This document shows positions 34,773 through 43,530 of a stretch of DNA of 64,000 nt, in pieces; position 1 is the first letter of the stretch; each line of letters starts with the position of its first letter. Where the stretch lies: assembly GCA_934661375.1 (NCBI GenBank), contig CAKUJH010000010.1, forward strand, positions 1 through 64,000, given 5' to 3'. This stretch comes from an uncultured Victivallales bacterium. GTDB lineage: Bacteria > Verrucomicrobiota > Lentisphaeria > Victivallales > UBA1829. The position numbers and the translations under genes are program-made. The notes under the pieces are model-generated. The model was not told where the DNA came from, searched no databases, and saw only the letters and a list, made by a program, of their open reading frames with translations.

Positions 34773-36494
34773 ATGAAATCTATTGTTGGCGTTGTTTTGG
34801 CAGTTTGTTTGCTCGTAGGTGGCTGTATTTCTTGCACAGAAAATACTTCAGAAAAAGTGCTTCAGGGGAAACAGCATTATTCCAAAAAAGAATATTCGCA
34901 AGCTGTTGCATGTTTCCGTGAAGCCGCGGAAAAAGGAGATGCGGAAGGACAATGGAGATTGGGGGGATGTTACATCTTGGGGCATGGTCTGAATCGAAAT
35001 GTTTCCGAAGCACTGAAATTGTTTCACAAATCAGCAGAAAAAGGAAATGCGAAGGGAATGTGGTTTTTGGGATTATGTTATTCCAATGGAATTGGTGTGG
35101 AAAAAAATGATGCGGAAGCGGCGAAATGGTATCTCAAATCAGCGGAACATGGAGATGCGGGAGCTCAATGCCAAATAGGTCTGTATTATTTTTATGGTCA
35201 TAGTGTGAGGCAAGATTATGCGGAAGCCGTAAAATGGTTCCGCAAGGCGGCGAAGCAGGGAAATGCCGAAGGACAATGGAGATTGGGGAACTGTTACGTC
35301 ACCGGACTTGGTGTAACGCAGAATGACGAGGAAGCAGCGGCATGGTTTCGCAAGGCGGCAGAACAAGGAGATGCGGACGGACAGTGGCGTTTGGGGTTAT
35401 GTTATGATAAGGGGACAGGTGTAGAGAAAAATAAGGTTGAAGCGGCGGAATGGTTCCGCAAGTCAGCGGAGCAGGGAAATGCGGACGGACAGTGGCGTTT
35501 GGGGGATTGTTGTTTTGGTGGAGTAGGCGTAGAGCGAAGTGCAGTTGAAGCGGCGAAATGGTATCGCAAGGCGGCGGAACAGGGAAATGCAGAAGGACAA
35601 TGGCGTTTAGGATTATGTTATGGGGCTGGGGCAGGTGTAGAGAACAATAAGGTTGAAGCCGCGAAGTGGTATCGCAAGGCAGCGGAGCAGGGGAATGTGG
35701 AAGGACAATGGCGTTTAGGCGCATGTTACGTTGCCGGACTTGGCGTAACGCAGAATGACGAGGAAGCAGCGGCATGGTTTCGCAAGGCGGCAGAACAAGG
35801 AGATGTGGACGGACAGTGGCGTTTGGGCGCATGTTATAATGAAGGGGCAGGCGTAGAGAAAAATAAGGTTGAAGCGGCGAAATGGTATCGCAAGGCGGCG
35901 GAACAAGGAAACGCGGAAGGGCAATGGAGTTTGGGGTTATGTTATGGCACGGGTACAGGCGTAGAGAAAAATGAGGCTGAGGCAGTGAAATGGTTCCGCA
36001 AGGCGGCGAAGCAGGGACATGCGGAAGCTCAATGTCGTTTGGGCGCATGTTATTACTATGGGGCTGGTGTAACGCAGAATGCCGAGGAAGCGGTGAAATG
36101 GTATCGCAAGGCGGCGGAGCAGGGAAATGCGGAAGGACGATGGCGTTTGGGGATTTGTTATTTTTATGGGAAAGGAGTAACGCAAGATAATGCGGAAGCA
36201 GTGAAATGGTTCTGCAAGGCGTCAGAGCAGGGGAATGCGGATGCTCAAACTCTATTGGGCGCATGTTATACCGATGGGATTGGTGTAAAGCAAGATAATG
36301 CGGAAGCAGCGAAGTGGTACAGCAAGGCGGTAAAACAAGGGAATGCTGCGGGACAATATGATCTGGGGCTTTGCTATTACAATGGGCAGGGGGTTGCGGT
36401 GGATAAAGAAAAAGCAAAGGAGTTGTGGAGAAAAGCTAAAGCCCAAGGGCATGAAGATGCAGTGAAGGCTTTGCGGAAATATTTCAACGAATAA
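34773..36494 (+). CDS. Sel1-repeat lipoprotein with 14 repeats
   Basis: A 573-residue lipoprotein: signal with lipobox LLVGGC (Cys at about residue 18), a half-repeat, then 14 full Sel1 repeats of 36 residues and a short cap. Repeats 4-5 and 8-9 share almost identical DNA at a distance of 432 bases (four repeat units): 35315-35373 equals 35747-35805 base for base. This shows recent internal duplication. It lies 92 bases after a related gene that has no signal peptide, so the pair may provide cytoplasmic and envelope versions of one scaffold. Confidence 0.88.
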   Translation: MKSIVGVVLAVCLLVGGCISCTENTSEKVLQGKQHYSKKEYSQAVACFREAAEKGDAEGQWRLGGCYILGHGLNRNVSEALKLFHKSAEKGNAKGMWFLGLCYSNGIGVEKNDAEAAKWYLKSAEHGDAGAQCQIGLYYFYGHSVRQDYAEAVKWFRKAAKQGNAEGQWRLGNCYVTGLGVTQNDEEAAAWFRKAAEQGDADGQWRLGLCYDKGTGVEKNKVEAAEWFRKSAEQGNADGQWRLGDCCFGGVGVERSAVEAAKWYRKAAEQGNAEGQWRLGLCYGAGAGVENNKVEAAKWYRKAAEQGNVEGQWRLGACYVAGLGVTQNDEEAAAWFRKAAEQGDVDGQWRLGACYNEGAGVEKNKVEAAKWYRKAAEQGNAEGQWSLGLCYGTGTGVEKNEAEAVKWFRKAAKQGHAEAQCRLGACYYYGAGVTQNAEEAVKWYRKAAEQGNAEGRWRLGICYFYGKGVTQDNAEAVKWFCKASEQGNADAQTLLGACYTDGIGVKQDNAEAAKWYSKAVKQGNAAGQYDLGLCYYNGQGVAVDKEKAKELWRKAKAQGHEDAVKALRKYFNE

Positions 36495-36514
36495 GGTCTT
36501 TATATAAGAGGGGA

Positions 36515-36553
36515 CAGGCTGAAGCGGAAAATTTCTGTTTCAGCCTGTTTTTT
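36515..36553 (+). terminator. Terminator of the Sel1 genes
   Basis: A 9-bp stem (CAGGCTGAA with TTCAGCCTG) and a T6 run, 20 bases after the stop codon. Confidence 0.85.
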
Positions 36554-36562
36554 CGTTTCGAT

Positions 36563-36594
36563 ATAAAAAAGACTGTCTGCTGCCGGACAGTCTT
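36563..36594 (-). terminator. Terminator of the Gfo/Idh gene, possibly bidirectional
   Basis: A 9-bp stem (AAGACTGTC with GACAGTCTT) followed on the minus strand by TTTTTTAT and, on the plus strand, by a T6 run a few bases later. It lies 22 bases after the stop at 36617. Confidence 0.8.
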
Positions 36595-36616
36595 CGGTGT
36601 TTTTTGGGGGGCGAGG

Positions 36617-37798
36617 TTACCGGATCTGCCCGTTTTCAAAATAACGGATCAGTTCATCCCGCAGTGGGGGAACATCCCGCGGGATACTGCCGTGACGCAT
36701 GGAATAATGTCCCAGGAAGCCCGCCGCCACAGCGTTGCGCGCCGCTACAGGGGAAACCGCCGGGGGGATTCCTTTGCGGATGAAATCAAAGAACGCTTTC
36801 AGAATCGGACCGTCCGCTCCGCCGTGCGTGCCGGTGATCGGTTTCAGTTTGTAGATAATGTCCGGAGTATAACGGAAGCCGCGCTGCGTCCAGACATGGA
36901 TTTCGGTATCGCCATGGTAATCGCCGATGTTTTCCACGCGGCCTCTGGTGCCGATGAACGTGTAATTCCGCTCGTTGTCCGGGGCGTACATGCACTGTTC
37001 ATAGGACGCCTGAACGCCGTTGTCCAGCTGCATCAGCAGCATGGAGTGGTCTTCCACATCCATATCCGGATTCAGACCGGAGATTTCGAGCGGGGGCCAG
37101 CATTCCGGGGTGAACGACATTTTGCGGTCGGGCTTTTCGCCGGGTTTGAGACGGTTTTCCGTGCGGTTGTAGACCGACAGTTTGCCCATGGCGGTTACGC
37201 GCTGCGTATATCCGCCCGCCAGCCAGTGGATGATGTCAATGTCATGCGCACCTTTCTGGAGCAGGAGTCCCGTGCTGTTTTTCTGTTCCGCGCACCAGTG
37301 ACGGAAATAGCAGCTGCCGTAGTTGATGAAGTGGCGGCACCAGACGCTCTGGATTTCCCCGATGATTCCGGAGTCGATGACTTTTTTCATGGTCAGGACG
37401 AAATTCATGTAGCGCATGTTATGTCCGATCATCAGTTTGGAGCCGGTGCGGAAAGCGGTTTCGAGTATACGGTCGCAGCCGTCCAGAGTGATCGCCATCG
37501 GTTTTTCCAGATAGACCGCTTTGCCGGCTTCGAGAGCGGCGACCGCCATTTCTTCGTGATAAGGATCGCGGACAATGATGAACACCGCTTCGACTTCGGG
37601 ATCATTTATCAGGCCGCGGTAATCGCTGTACGTTCTGGCGTCCGCGAATTCCGGGTAGGCGTCCAGGCAGGCTTTGAGCATTTCTGGATCATTATCGCAG
37701 AGGGCGGTCAGAACACCTTCTTCGCGCGGGAAATTGAGAAATACAAAATTGGACCGGAGCTGCGGGTTGGCTCCGATCACGCCGAATTTCAGTTTCAT
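36617..37798 (-). CDS. Gfo/Idh/MocA family NAD(P)-dependent oxidoreductase
   Basis: A 393-residue sugar or inositol-type dehydrogenase. The N-terminal Rossmann fold begins KLKFGVIGANPQLRSNF; the EKP motif is in GKAVYLEKPMA, and the catalytic His region in QKGAHDIDIIHWLAGG. The C-terminal domain is the usual open sheet. AAGGAG lies 8 bases before the ATG. It is downstream of an AraC gene in the same direction but has its own promoter, which shares an operator-like element with the pseudopilin operon at 12.7 kb. A role in converting a sugar released by the secreted glycosidases is an inference. Confidence 0.9.
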   Translation of the reverse strand: MKLKFGVIGANPQLRSNFVFLNFPREEGVLTALCDNDPEMLKACLDAYPEFADARTYSDYRGLINDPEVEAVFIIVRDPYHEEMAVAALEAGKAVYLEKPMAITLDGCDRILETAFRTGSKLMIGHNMRYMNFVLTMKKVIDSGIIGEIQSVWCRHFINYGSCYFRHWCAEQKNSTGLLLQKGAHDIDIIHWLAGGYTQRVTAMGKLSVYNRTENRLKPGEKPDRKMSFTPECWPPLEISGLNPDMDVEDHSMLLMQLDNGVQASYEQCMYAPDNERNYTFIGTRGRVENIGDYHGDTEIHVWTQRGFRYTPDIIYKLKPITGTHGGADGPILKAFFDFIRKGIPPAVSPVAARNAVAAGFLGHYSMRHGSIPRDVPPLRDELIRYFENGQIR

Positions 37799-37843
37799 AA
37801 GCGGCTTCTCCTTGACTTGGTTTCATGGTTGCTGTTCTCGGAT

Positions 37844-37905
37844 AATATAGCCCGGTCAGGGTGAAAAGGAAATGGCAGAAATGCCGATTCATTTAGCAAA
37901 ACCGC
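37844..37905 (-). promoter_or_regulatory. Promoter and candidate AraC operator of the Gfo/Idh gene
   Basis: On the minus strand TATATT (37844-37849), followed by ATCC. About 42 bases upstream lies GCGGTTTTGCTAAAT (37891-37905). Both elements match those before the pseudopilin gene at 12763-12823, in the same order and spacing. Confidence 0.5.
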
Positions 37906-37933
37906 TTAATTGATGATTTTGCCGTATAGTGTC

Positions 37934-38788
37934 TCACCGGGAGTTCTGCTGCAGACTGTGCCGGCGGCGGTAGCGGAAGGGGGTGATTCCGAAATGTTTT
38001 TCGAAGATTTCGCAGAAATACGCCGCACTGTGATAGTGAAGTTCCGCGGCAAGGTCCGTCACTTTCCGGTTGGTCTGCGTGAGATTGCGTGCCGCCCAGT
38101 CCATTTTCAGAGAAAGCAGATAGTGCGCCGGCGTCTGCTGGAAGCAGCGGTTCCACTGCCGGTAGAAAGTACAGCGTGACATACCGTTGTTCCGGGCAAT
38201 CTGATCCAGGTCCAGCTCTTCCAGAAAATGAATCTGGAAGAAGGAGGCGGTCTGCCGGATTTTCTGCATGGATGAATCCTCTTCCGCACTTTTTCTGCGG
38301 ATGAACAGCAGTTCCTCCAGAATCCGGAAGCAGAGCAGGTCGATACGGTCCGCCACGCTGTACTCGCGGGAATGTTCCATCAGATCGGTAAGCTCGCGCA
38401 TCATCATGTCCAGCGGAGGCGTGATGGCGATTTCAAAAACCGGAGTTTCCGGCAGCAGACCGGCGTCCTTCAATTTTGCCATGATGTCCAGCGAGTAGGA
38501 AAAATCCACGGCGTCGCGCGGCTGATTCAGACGGTAGAGATGATATGAATCCGGCATTTTTACCGCGACATGCGGAAAGCCCGCCTTGTATGGAACTCCG
38601 TCCACTTCATCTACGACGAAAGGATCCGCACAATTGTAGCGGATGCAGAATTCCACATGGTCGGTCCGGGTGAAATGATATTTTTTCACTGTCTGTCCGC
38701 CCTGCCGGACCGTGTGTCCGATGGAGCGTACAGGGTAGGGAAAACGCACCATGCGCGGAATTTTTTCCAGCGACAATCCTTTCCACAT
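37934..38788 (-). CDS. AraC-family transcriptional regulator
   Basis: A 284-residue regulator; AAAGGA 8 bases before the ATG at 38788 decides the start. The N-terminal region is a cupin-like sensor. The C-terminal DNA-binding part has LDQIARNNGMSRCTFYRQWN and VTDLAAELHYHSAAYFCEIF, then GITPFRYRRRH. It is divergent from the pseudopilin and glycosidase genes at 39-42.7 kb and upstream of the Gfo/Idh gene, so it may control both. Confidence 0.85.
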   Translation of the reverse strand: MWKGLSLEKIPRMVRFPYPVRSIGHTVRQGGQTVKKYHFTRTDHVEFCIRYNCADPFVVDEVDGVPYKAGFPHVAVKMPDSYHLYRLNQPRDAVDFSYSLDIMAKLKDAGLLPETPVFEIAITPPLDMMMRELTDLMEHSREYSVADRIDLLCFRILEELLFIRRKSAEEDSSMQKIRQTASFFQIHFLEELDLDQIARNNGMSRCTFYRQWNRCFQQTPAHYLLSLKMDWAARNLTQTNRKVTDLAAELHYHSAAYFCEIFEKHFGITPFRYRRRHSLQQNSR

Positions 38789-38889
38789 AAGGCACATCCT
38801 TTGTTTTTGACAACATACCAATATCCCCTGAACCGCGAAAATCAAGTTCGGATGATACAAAAACGGTATTTTTTTGCAACAAATCACAC

Positions 38890-38918
38890 TTGCTGATTCC
38901 GTCATTCTGCATTATAAT
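38890..38918 (+). promoter_or_regulatory. Promoter of the pseudopilin-glycosidase operon
   Basis: TTGCTG (38890-38895), a 17-base spacer and TATAAT (38913-38918), about 100 bases before the ATG. The -10 region (TGCATTATAATAT) and a T-rich GCAA stretch upstream resemble those of the other pseudopilin promoter. Confidence 0.55.
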
Positions 38919-39019
38919 ATATAGAACAAAGCAAAACCAGGCAAAAAAGGAAGAATGACAACAGAAAAAAATCAAATCCGGAGATTTATGGAAAAAAGAA
39001 CAGGAAGGAGAATCCAGCC

Positions 39020-39913
39020 ATGAACGACCAGAAGCCATTGTCAGCCATTTCACATTTCCTATCTCATATTTCATCTTTGAAGCGTAAACCGTTGCGGTTT
39101 ACGCTGATAGAACTCCTCGTTGTGATAGCGATCATTGCCATTCTGGCAGGAATGCTGCTGCCTGCGCTGAACCGGGCGAAAAAGACCGCGCAGGGGATTT
39201 CCTGTAAAAGCAATCTGAAACAGATCGGGCTGGCGCAAAGTCTTTATTCCGGAGATTATCAGGACTGGATTGTGCCGGGGAGACTCACTCAAAGCAGTTA
39301 CTGGCAGATGCTGCTGAGCTATGGAAGAAATCCCATCTGGAACAAGGCGGAACGCGACGCCGCAGGGAAATCTCCGTATGGTTTGAAATATGACGGTTAT
39401 TATGCCGGCGACACATTTGTTCCGCCGTCCACGCCGAACAATTCGTTCAGCTGTTCTTCCGAGGAGAGCGGATTCAAGGACGGTTTTGCGTTCCATTACG
39501 GAATCAATATGCATCTCAGCGGTTATGCGGGAAGAACGGATTACGGCGGCGACACAGATCGCTGGCGTCAGCTGCAGGCGGTGCTTCGTCCCTCCGTGGC
39601 GATTTTTTCCGCCGACTGCAACCGCAAAATGGTGCAGAATTTCATTTACGGCATAGCGCAGATCCGCTACCGTCACGGTGCCGGGAATGACCCGCGTTAT
39701 TCGACCGGAGGCGGTACTCTGCCGTCGCCCATGCCGTCTGCGGGTTCCGTGAGCAATCTGGTGTATATGGACGGACATGCCGATTCCGCGTCCGTGCAGG
39801 AACTTGCCGCGGTCAAACCCGACACCCGTGAAACGTCTTCCAACAGTGCCACTACCAATGCACTGAAAGCCGGCATCCGTGCTGCTTCCGGCAATAAAGT
39901 TTTCCCGAAATAA
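39020..39913 (+). CDS. Prepilin-like (type II secretion G family) protein
   Basis: A 297-residue protein. An AAGGAG site precedes the ATG. A long basic leader (ending KRKPLR) runs into FTLIELLVVIAIIAILAGML with Glu+5, then the usual coiled N-terminal helix (PALNRAKKTAQGISCKSNL). The C-terminal domain has the HX..DGH type end (YMDGHADSA). It stands 13 bases ahead of the glycosidase gene, and divergent from an AraC gene. Function unknown; like its relatives it is expected to be processed by prepilin peptidase and sit in the inner membrane or a short pseudopilus. Confidence 0.88.
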   Translation: MNDQKPLSAISHFLSHISSLKRKPLRFTLIELLVVIAIIAILAGMLLPALNRAKKTAQGISCKSNLKQIGLAQSLYSGDYQDWIVPGRLTQSSYWQMLLSYGRNPIWNKAERDAAGKSPYGLKYDGYYAGDTFVPPSTPNNSFSCSSEESGFKDGFAFHYGINMHLSGYAGRTDYGGDTDRWRQLQAVLRPSVAIFSADCNRKMVQNFIYGIAQIRYRHGAGNDPRYSTGGGTLPSPMPSAGSVSNLVYMDGHADSASVQELAAVKPDTRETSSNSATTNALKAGIRAASGNKVFPK

Positions 39914-39926
39914 AAAAGGAACCGAC

Positions 39927-42710
39927 ATGAAATCACTGATTCACAGCATTTTTCTGATTTTGCTGTCCTGTACAGCCGTCCTCTGTTCCGCCGGGGAAAA
40001 ACCTGCGTATGACATGGATATTTTTCCGATGAATCTGATGAACGGACAGGAATTCGCCGTGGCGGAAAACCTGCCCGCCGTCTGGAAAGTCCGGGCATGG
40101 GCAGGCGATGCCGAAGCCAAACGGCGTTTCGGGAAACAGACGCCGGTCCTGATTCTGGAAACGCCGGCCTTTCTGTCGCTGACGGATGCCGCGCTGCAAG
40201 GCGTTACTTTTCAGCCGTGGCACAGGCTGACGGTTTCCCGGAAAGAAATCCGGCGGGACGGTCATGATTATATCCATTATGAAGTTCCGTTTTTCTTTTC
40301 GGATTACTGGAACAATCTGCTGGGCGTCGGCGCGCCCCATCCGTACAATGAGTTCTGCCTGTATCTGAAAGCCGCCAGATCCGGACCGCGGTCCGGCACA
40401 GCATATGCCAGAGTGCGTTTCGGCAGGGAGGAGACTCCGGAGCGCGCATACCGTGTCGGTGTGATTCCCGCAATCAAACCGTTGAAGAAGCCGGCAAAAC
40501 TTTTTGAAGCGGCAGTTCCCGGCATTGCCGGAGAGGAATCCGGCCTGACGCAGATCGTTTCCGCGTATACCGGTTACTGGCGAGGTCTGACGGACCGGGC
40601 GTCTTCCTTCCGGGGCATGTCCTGGAAAAATGCGGTCGTCCGGGAAAAACTGACGGTGGACAGCATGATGGGATCCGACAAGCAGTTTCTGCGCATCATG
40701 ACGCCGGAATATTTTCAGCCGGGTGCGGGCATTCGCCTGTGGCGGGAACTGATACGGACGGGCAAAGTTCCGAAACTGATAGGTCCGGACGGCAAGGCCA
40801 GCTGGATTTTGAGCGCGGCTCCGGCATGGTATCTGGTGGACGACCCGGAAGGGCTGTATGAAAAATATCTGACCGAAGGCTGCCGGATGTTCCGGAAACA
40901 TTATCCGTATGTGCGCCGTTTCTACTGGGATTACGAACCCGGCGTGGACGGCATGGACCGTCAGGGACTGGAACGCTTCGCACGGGTCATGAATCTGCCG
41001 GAAGTCCCGTCGCTGAAAGATGTCGCGCAGGGTGAACTCCGGCGGAAATGGTTCCGCTACATGATCGATCTGCATCAGAAGCATCTGGAAAAAGCGGTGA
41101 AGATTTTCCGGAAGGAACTGCCCGGCACGGAGTTCTGGATCTGCACCGACAATCTGCACGCCGGAGTTCGAGAACCGGCATACTGGTGTGCCGTGGATCC
41201 CCTGCTTGCCGACAAAACCGTGGACGGACACTTGCCCATGCCGTATTATTCCGGGACAAGGTATTTTGACGACATCCGTCACAATACGGCGGCTCTCCGC
41301 AAACCGGTCATTCCGCTGAACGACCCGGCGGAAATGAGCAAACGCTTCTTTGACCAGTATACGCCGGACAAGCTTTGCCAGAATATTGCCGCCTCCGCCG
41401 CGCTGGGCTGCCGGGGCTGGGGACTCTGGCCGGACCTGACACTGTCCGGCAGATATTTCCAGAGCATCCGGGACGCCTGGAGCCTGGTGGCTCAGGCGGA
41501 GGATTTCTATTTCAAGGGACGCCGCTGCGATTCACAGGTGAAAATCCATTTCAAAAACACCGTTGAACAGGAGTTTCCGTACGGGAAAAACGAAAAACGC
41601 AAAGTGTCCTTTCCTGACTATTCCGCGGACCTCCGGTATACTCTGCACGAAAAAGACGGAGAATATCTGCTGACCGTTTTCAATTATCATGACACCCGGA
41701 CCATGTTCATCGAGCCGCGGTTTGCCGGAAAAATCCCTGCCGGAACAGTGCTTTCCGAAATAGACGGCGTCAATTACGGAGCGTATGGACCGGGCCGGAT
41801 CACGGTGAAAATTCCGCCTGCCGGAGTGAAAGCCCTGAAACTCGGAAAAACGGCGGCGTCCGTCCAGCCTGCGGATTCTGCCCGCATCCGGCGGGAACTG
41901 GAAGCGGACATCCGCAGTACGCTCGGCAATCTCAATACCGAACCGGTGGTCAGGGACGGTGCTTCCGCGTCCTGGCGCATTCCTGCCGGCAGCAGACGTC
42001 CCATGCTCATGCTGAAAAATCCCGCGGGGGAACAGATCCTGATCGACGCCTACGGACAGGCGAAGGAAATTGTTTACTGGCACAATGTCGTGAACCAGCT
42101 GCCGGCGGGCGGATTTTTTCTGTTTGACCAGTCCCGGATCGTCGGTCCGTATCCCTTCCGGCTGAAACGTCTGGACGTGAACGGCGGAACCGCAGCCGCG
42201 GAGTTCGAATATGTGTTCAAGACGCCGGATGCGGGGGAAGGGTTCATGTATCAGGATCTGACTGTTACGCAGCGCTTTGCCATCGGGAAACAGGGCGAAT
42301 TTACCATGTCCTATACGATTGCCAATCCCTCGAAATCCCCGATGAAACTGGGATTCCGGGTGCGGAACCGGCTGTTCCGCGAGTATCGGGAAATCACATT
42401 CGGAACCCATAGGATCACTCCGGGAAAACAGCACAGCAGTCTGCTGTTCATGCGGAAAAATGCGGAAACCGGATTTCTTGCCGCCGTACCCCGGCAGGAA
42501 TGGAACGGGGAACCGGTTACTGTCCGCACAAAATCCCGCACGCTGAAACTGGATGCGGCGGATTTTGACGGAATCTATATCTGGAACGGAGCGGAAGGCA
42601 GCGGCTTCACGCTGGAGCCGGTGAGCCGGGATCTGGAACTGGCGCCGGGGGAAACCCGGACGTACCGTATCACCGTGCATTTCCGAGCCGGGCTTTACGG
42701 GACGGCTTGA
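39927..42710 (+). CDS. Large secreted glycosidase-like protein of unassigned family
   Basis: A 927-residue protein with a signal peptide (SIFLILLSCTAVLCSAG). The ATG at 39927 follows AAAAGGAA. The N-terminal 200 residues are beta-rich. A (beta/alpha)8-like region spans about 215-560 with FYWDYEPGVDGMDRQG near residue 334, ICTDNLHAG and GCRGWGLWPDLTLSGRYF; the acidic residues in WDYEPG are the best catalytic candidates. The C-terminal part is a set of beta sandwiches. I cannot assign a GH family with certainty. It follows the pseudopilin by 13 bases and ends with the fkp promoter over its stop codon. Confidence 0.65.
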   Translation: MKSLIHSIFLILLSCTAVLCSAGEKPAYDMDIFPMNLMNGQEFAVAENLPAVWKVRAWAGDAEAKRRFGKQTPVLILETPAFLSLTDAALQGVTFQPWHRLTVSRKEIRRDGHDYIHYEVPFFFSDYWNNLLGVGAPHPYNEFCLYLKAARSGPRSGTAYARVRFGREETPERAYRVGVIPAIKPLKKPAKLFEAAVPGIAGEESGLTQIVSAYTGYWRGLTDRASSFRGMSWKNAVVREKLTVDSMMGSDKQFLRIMTPEYFQPGAGIRLWRELIRTGKVPKLIGPDGKASWILSAAPAWYLVDDPEGLYEKYLTEGCRMFRKHYPYVRRFYWDYEPGVDGMDRQGLERFARVMNLPEVPSLKDVAQGELRRKWFRYMIDLHQKHLEKAVKIFRKELPGTEFWICTDNLHAGVREPAYWCAVDPLLADKTVDGHLPMPYYSGTRYFDDIRHNTAALRKPVIPLNDPAEMSKRFFDQYTPDKLCQNIAASAALGCRGWGLWPDLTLSGRYFQSIRDAWSLVAQAEDFYFKGRRCDSQVKIHFKNTVEQEFPYGKNEKRKVSFPDYSADLRYTLHEKDGEYLLTVFNYHDTRTMFIEPRFAGKIPAGTVLSEIDGVNYGAYGPGRITVKIPPAGVKALKLGKTAASVQPADSARIRRELEADIRSTLGNLNTEPVVRDGASASWRIPAGSRRPMLMLKNPAGEQILIDAYGQAKEIVYWHNVVNQLPAGGFFLFDQSRIVGPYPFRLKRLDVNGGTAAAEFEYVFKTPDAGEGFMYQDLTVTQRFAIGKQGEFTMSYTIANPSKSPMKLGFRVRNRLFREYREITFGTHRITPGKQHSSLLFMRKNAETGFLAAVPRQEWNGEPVTVRTKSRTLKLDAADFDGIYIWNGAEGSGFTLEPVSRDLELAPGETRTYRITVHFRAGLYGTA

Positions 42711-42735
42711 CTTTTCTCCCGCGGCGGGTTATATT
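42707..42735 (+). promoter_or_regulatory. Promoter of the FKBP gene with hairpin leader
   Basis: TTGACT (42707-42712), 17-base spacer and TATATT (42730-42735). The -35 box overlaps the glycosidase stop codon. The leader after it contains CCGGATC-ATGC-GGATCCGG extended by outer CCGG arms (42749-42779), a stable hairpin; GGCGGGTT (42723-42730) and AACCCGCC also face each other across it. Confidence 0.65.
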
Positions 42736-42824
42736 GCAGGATAACCGGTTTCCGGATCATGCGGATCCGGTCCGGCAACCCGCCCGGCTGAAATGCCGCG
42801 GCACAGAGAGACAGGAAATACGAT

Positions 42825-43448
42825 ATGTCCAGAACATTTCAGAACGACAATGAAAAAATGAGTTATTCGATGGGGCTGAATATGGCGGAGTATGTGGTGC
42901 ATACCCCGATAGACCTGGTTCCGGAACTGGTGCTGGAAGGTTTGAGCGATGCTCTCGCCGGCAAACCCGGCATTTCCCCGGAAGAATATTCCGCCGCGAT
43001 GCGTATGCTTCAGATGAAGATTCAGGAAGCTGCCCGCAGTCAGGCGAAGGATCAGGCGGAAAAGAACCGCAAGGAAGAGGAAACGTTCATGGCAGCCAAC
43101 AAAGGCAAAGCCGGCGTCATGACCACTGCCAGCGGTTTGCAGTATGAAATCCTGAAAAACGCGGACGGTCCGAAACCCGGAAAATCGTCCAAAGTGCGCG
43201 TTCATTACACCGGAACCCTGCTGAACGGACAGGTTTTCGACAGTTCGGTCGAACGCGGCACGCCTGCCGAATTCGGGCTTGCCCAGGTGATTCCCGGCTG
43301 GACAGAGGGTCTTCAGCTGATGCCGGCCGGTTCCAAATTCCGTTTCTACATTCCCGCCCGTCTTGCGTACGGTGAACGTGGCGCGCCGGGAGCGATCCCG
43401 CCGAACGCCGCGTTGATTTTTGACGTGGAACTGCTCGGCATCCTCTGA
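42825..43448 (+). CDS. FKBP-type peptidyl-prolyl cis-trans isomerase
   Basis: A 207-residue FkpA/Mip-like isomerase. The N-terminal helical dimerisation part (YSMGLNMAEYVV, then a long charged helix rich in Lys/Glu/Gln) is followed by an FKBP domain with VRVHYTGTLLNGQVFDSS, VIPGWTEGLQLMPAG and IPARLAYGERGAPG, all in the conserved places. No signal peptide is present, so unlike FkpA it is likely cytosolic. The ATG follows AGGAAA. A GC-rich hairpin terminator lies after it, before rnfA. Confidence 0.9.
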   Translation: MSRTFQNDNEKMSYSMGLNMAEYVVHTPIDLVPELVLEGLSDALAGKPGISPEEYSAAMRMLQMKIQEAARSQAKDQAEKNRKEEETFMAANKGKAGVMTTASGLQYEILKNADGPKPGKSSKVRVHYTGTLLNGQVFDSSVERGTPAEFGLAQVIPGWTEGLQLMPAGSKFRFYIPARLAYGERGAPGAIPPNAALIFDVELLGIL

Positions 43449-43484
43449 ACCCGGAACCGTCATTATTCTGACATGACAGGAAAT

Positions 43485-43525
43485 ATGCCGGTCGATCCCG
43501 GCGGCGGAAGCCGCCGTTCCGGCAT
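43485..43525 (+). terminator. GC-rich hairpin after the FKBP gene
   Basis: Nested stem: ATGCCGG with CCGGCAT outside, and GGCGGC-ggaa-GCCGCC inside. No T tract follows. It ends just before the rnf -35 box. Confidence 0.6.
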
Positions 43526-43530
43526 TCCAT

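Noticed and set aside
35250..36440. Regular 108-base repeats that could be taken for a CRISPR-like or satellite array
   Set aside because: They are in-frame Sel1 codons with no spacers.
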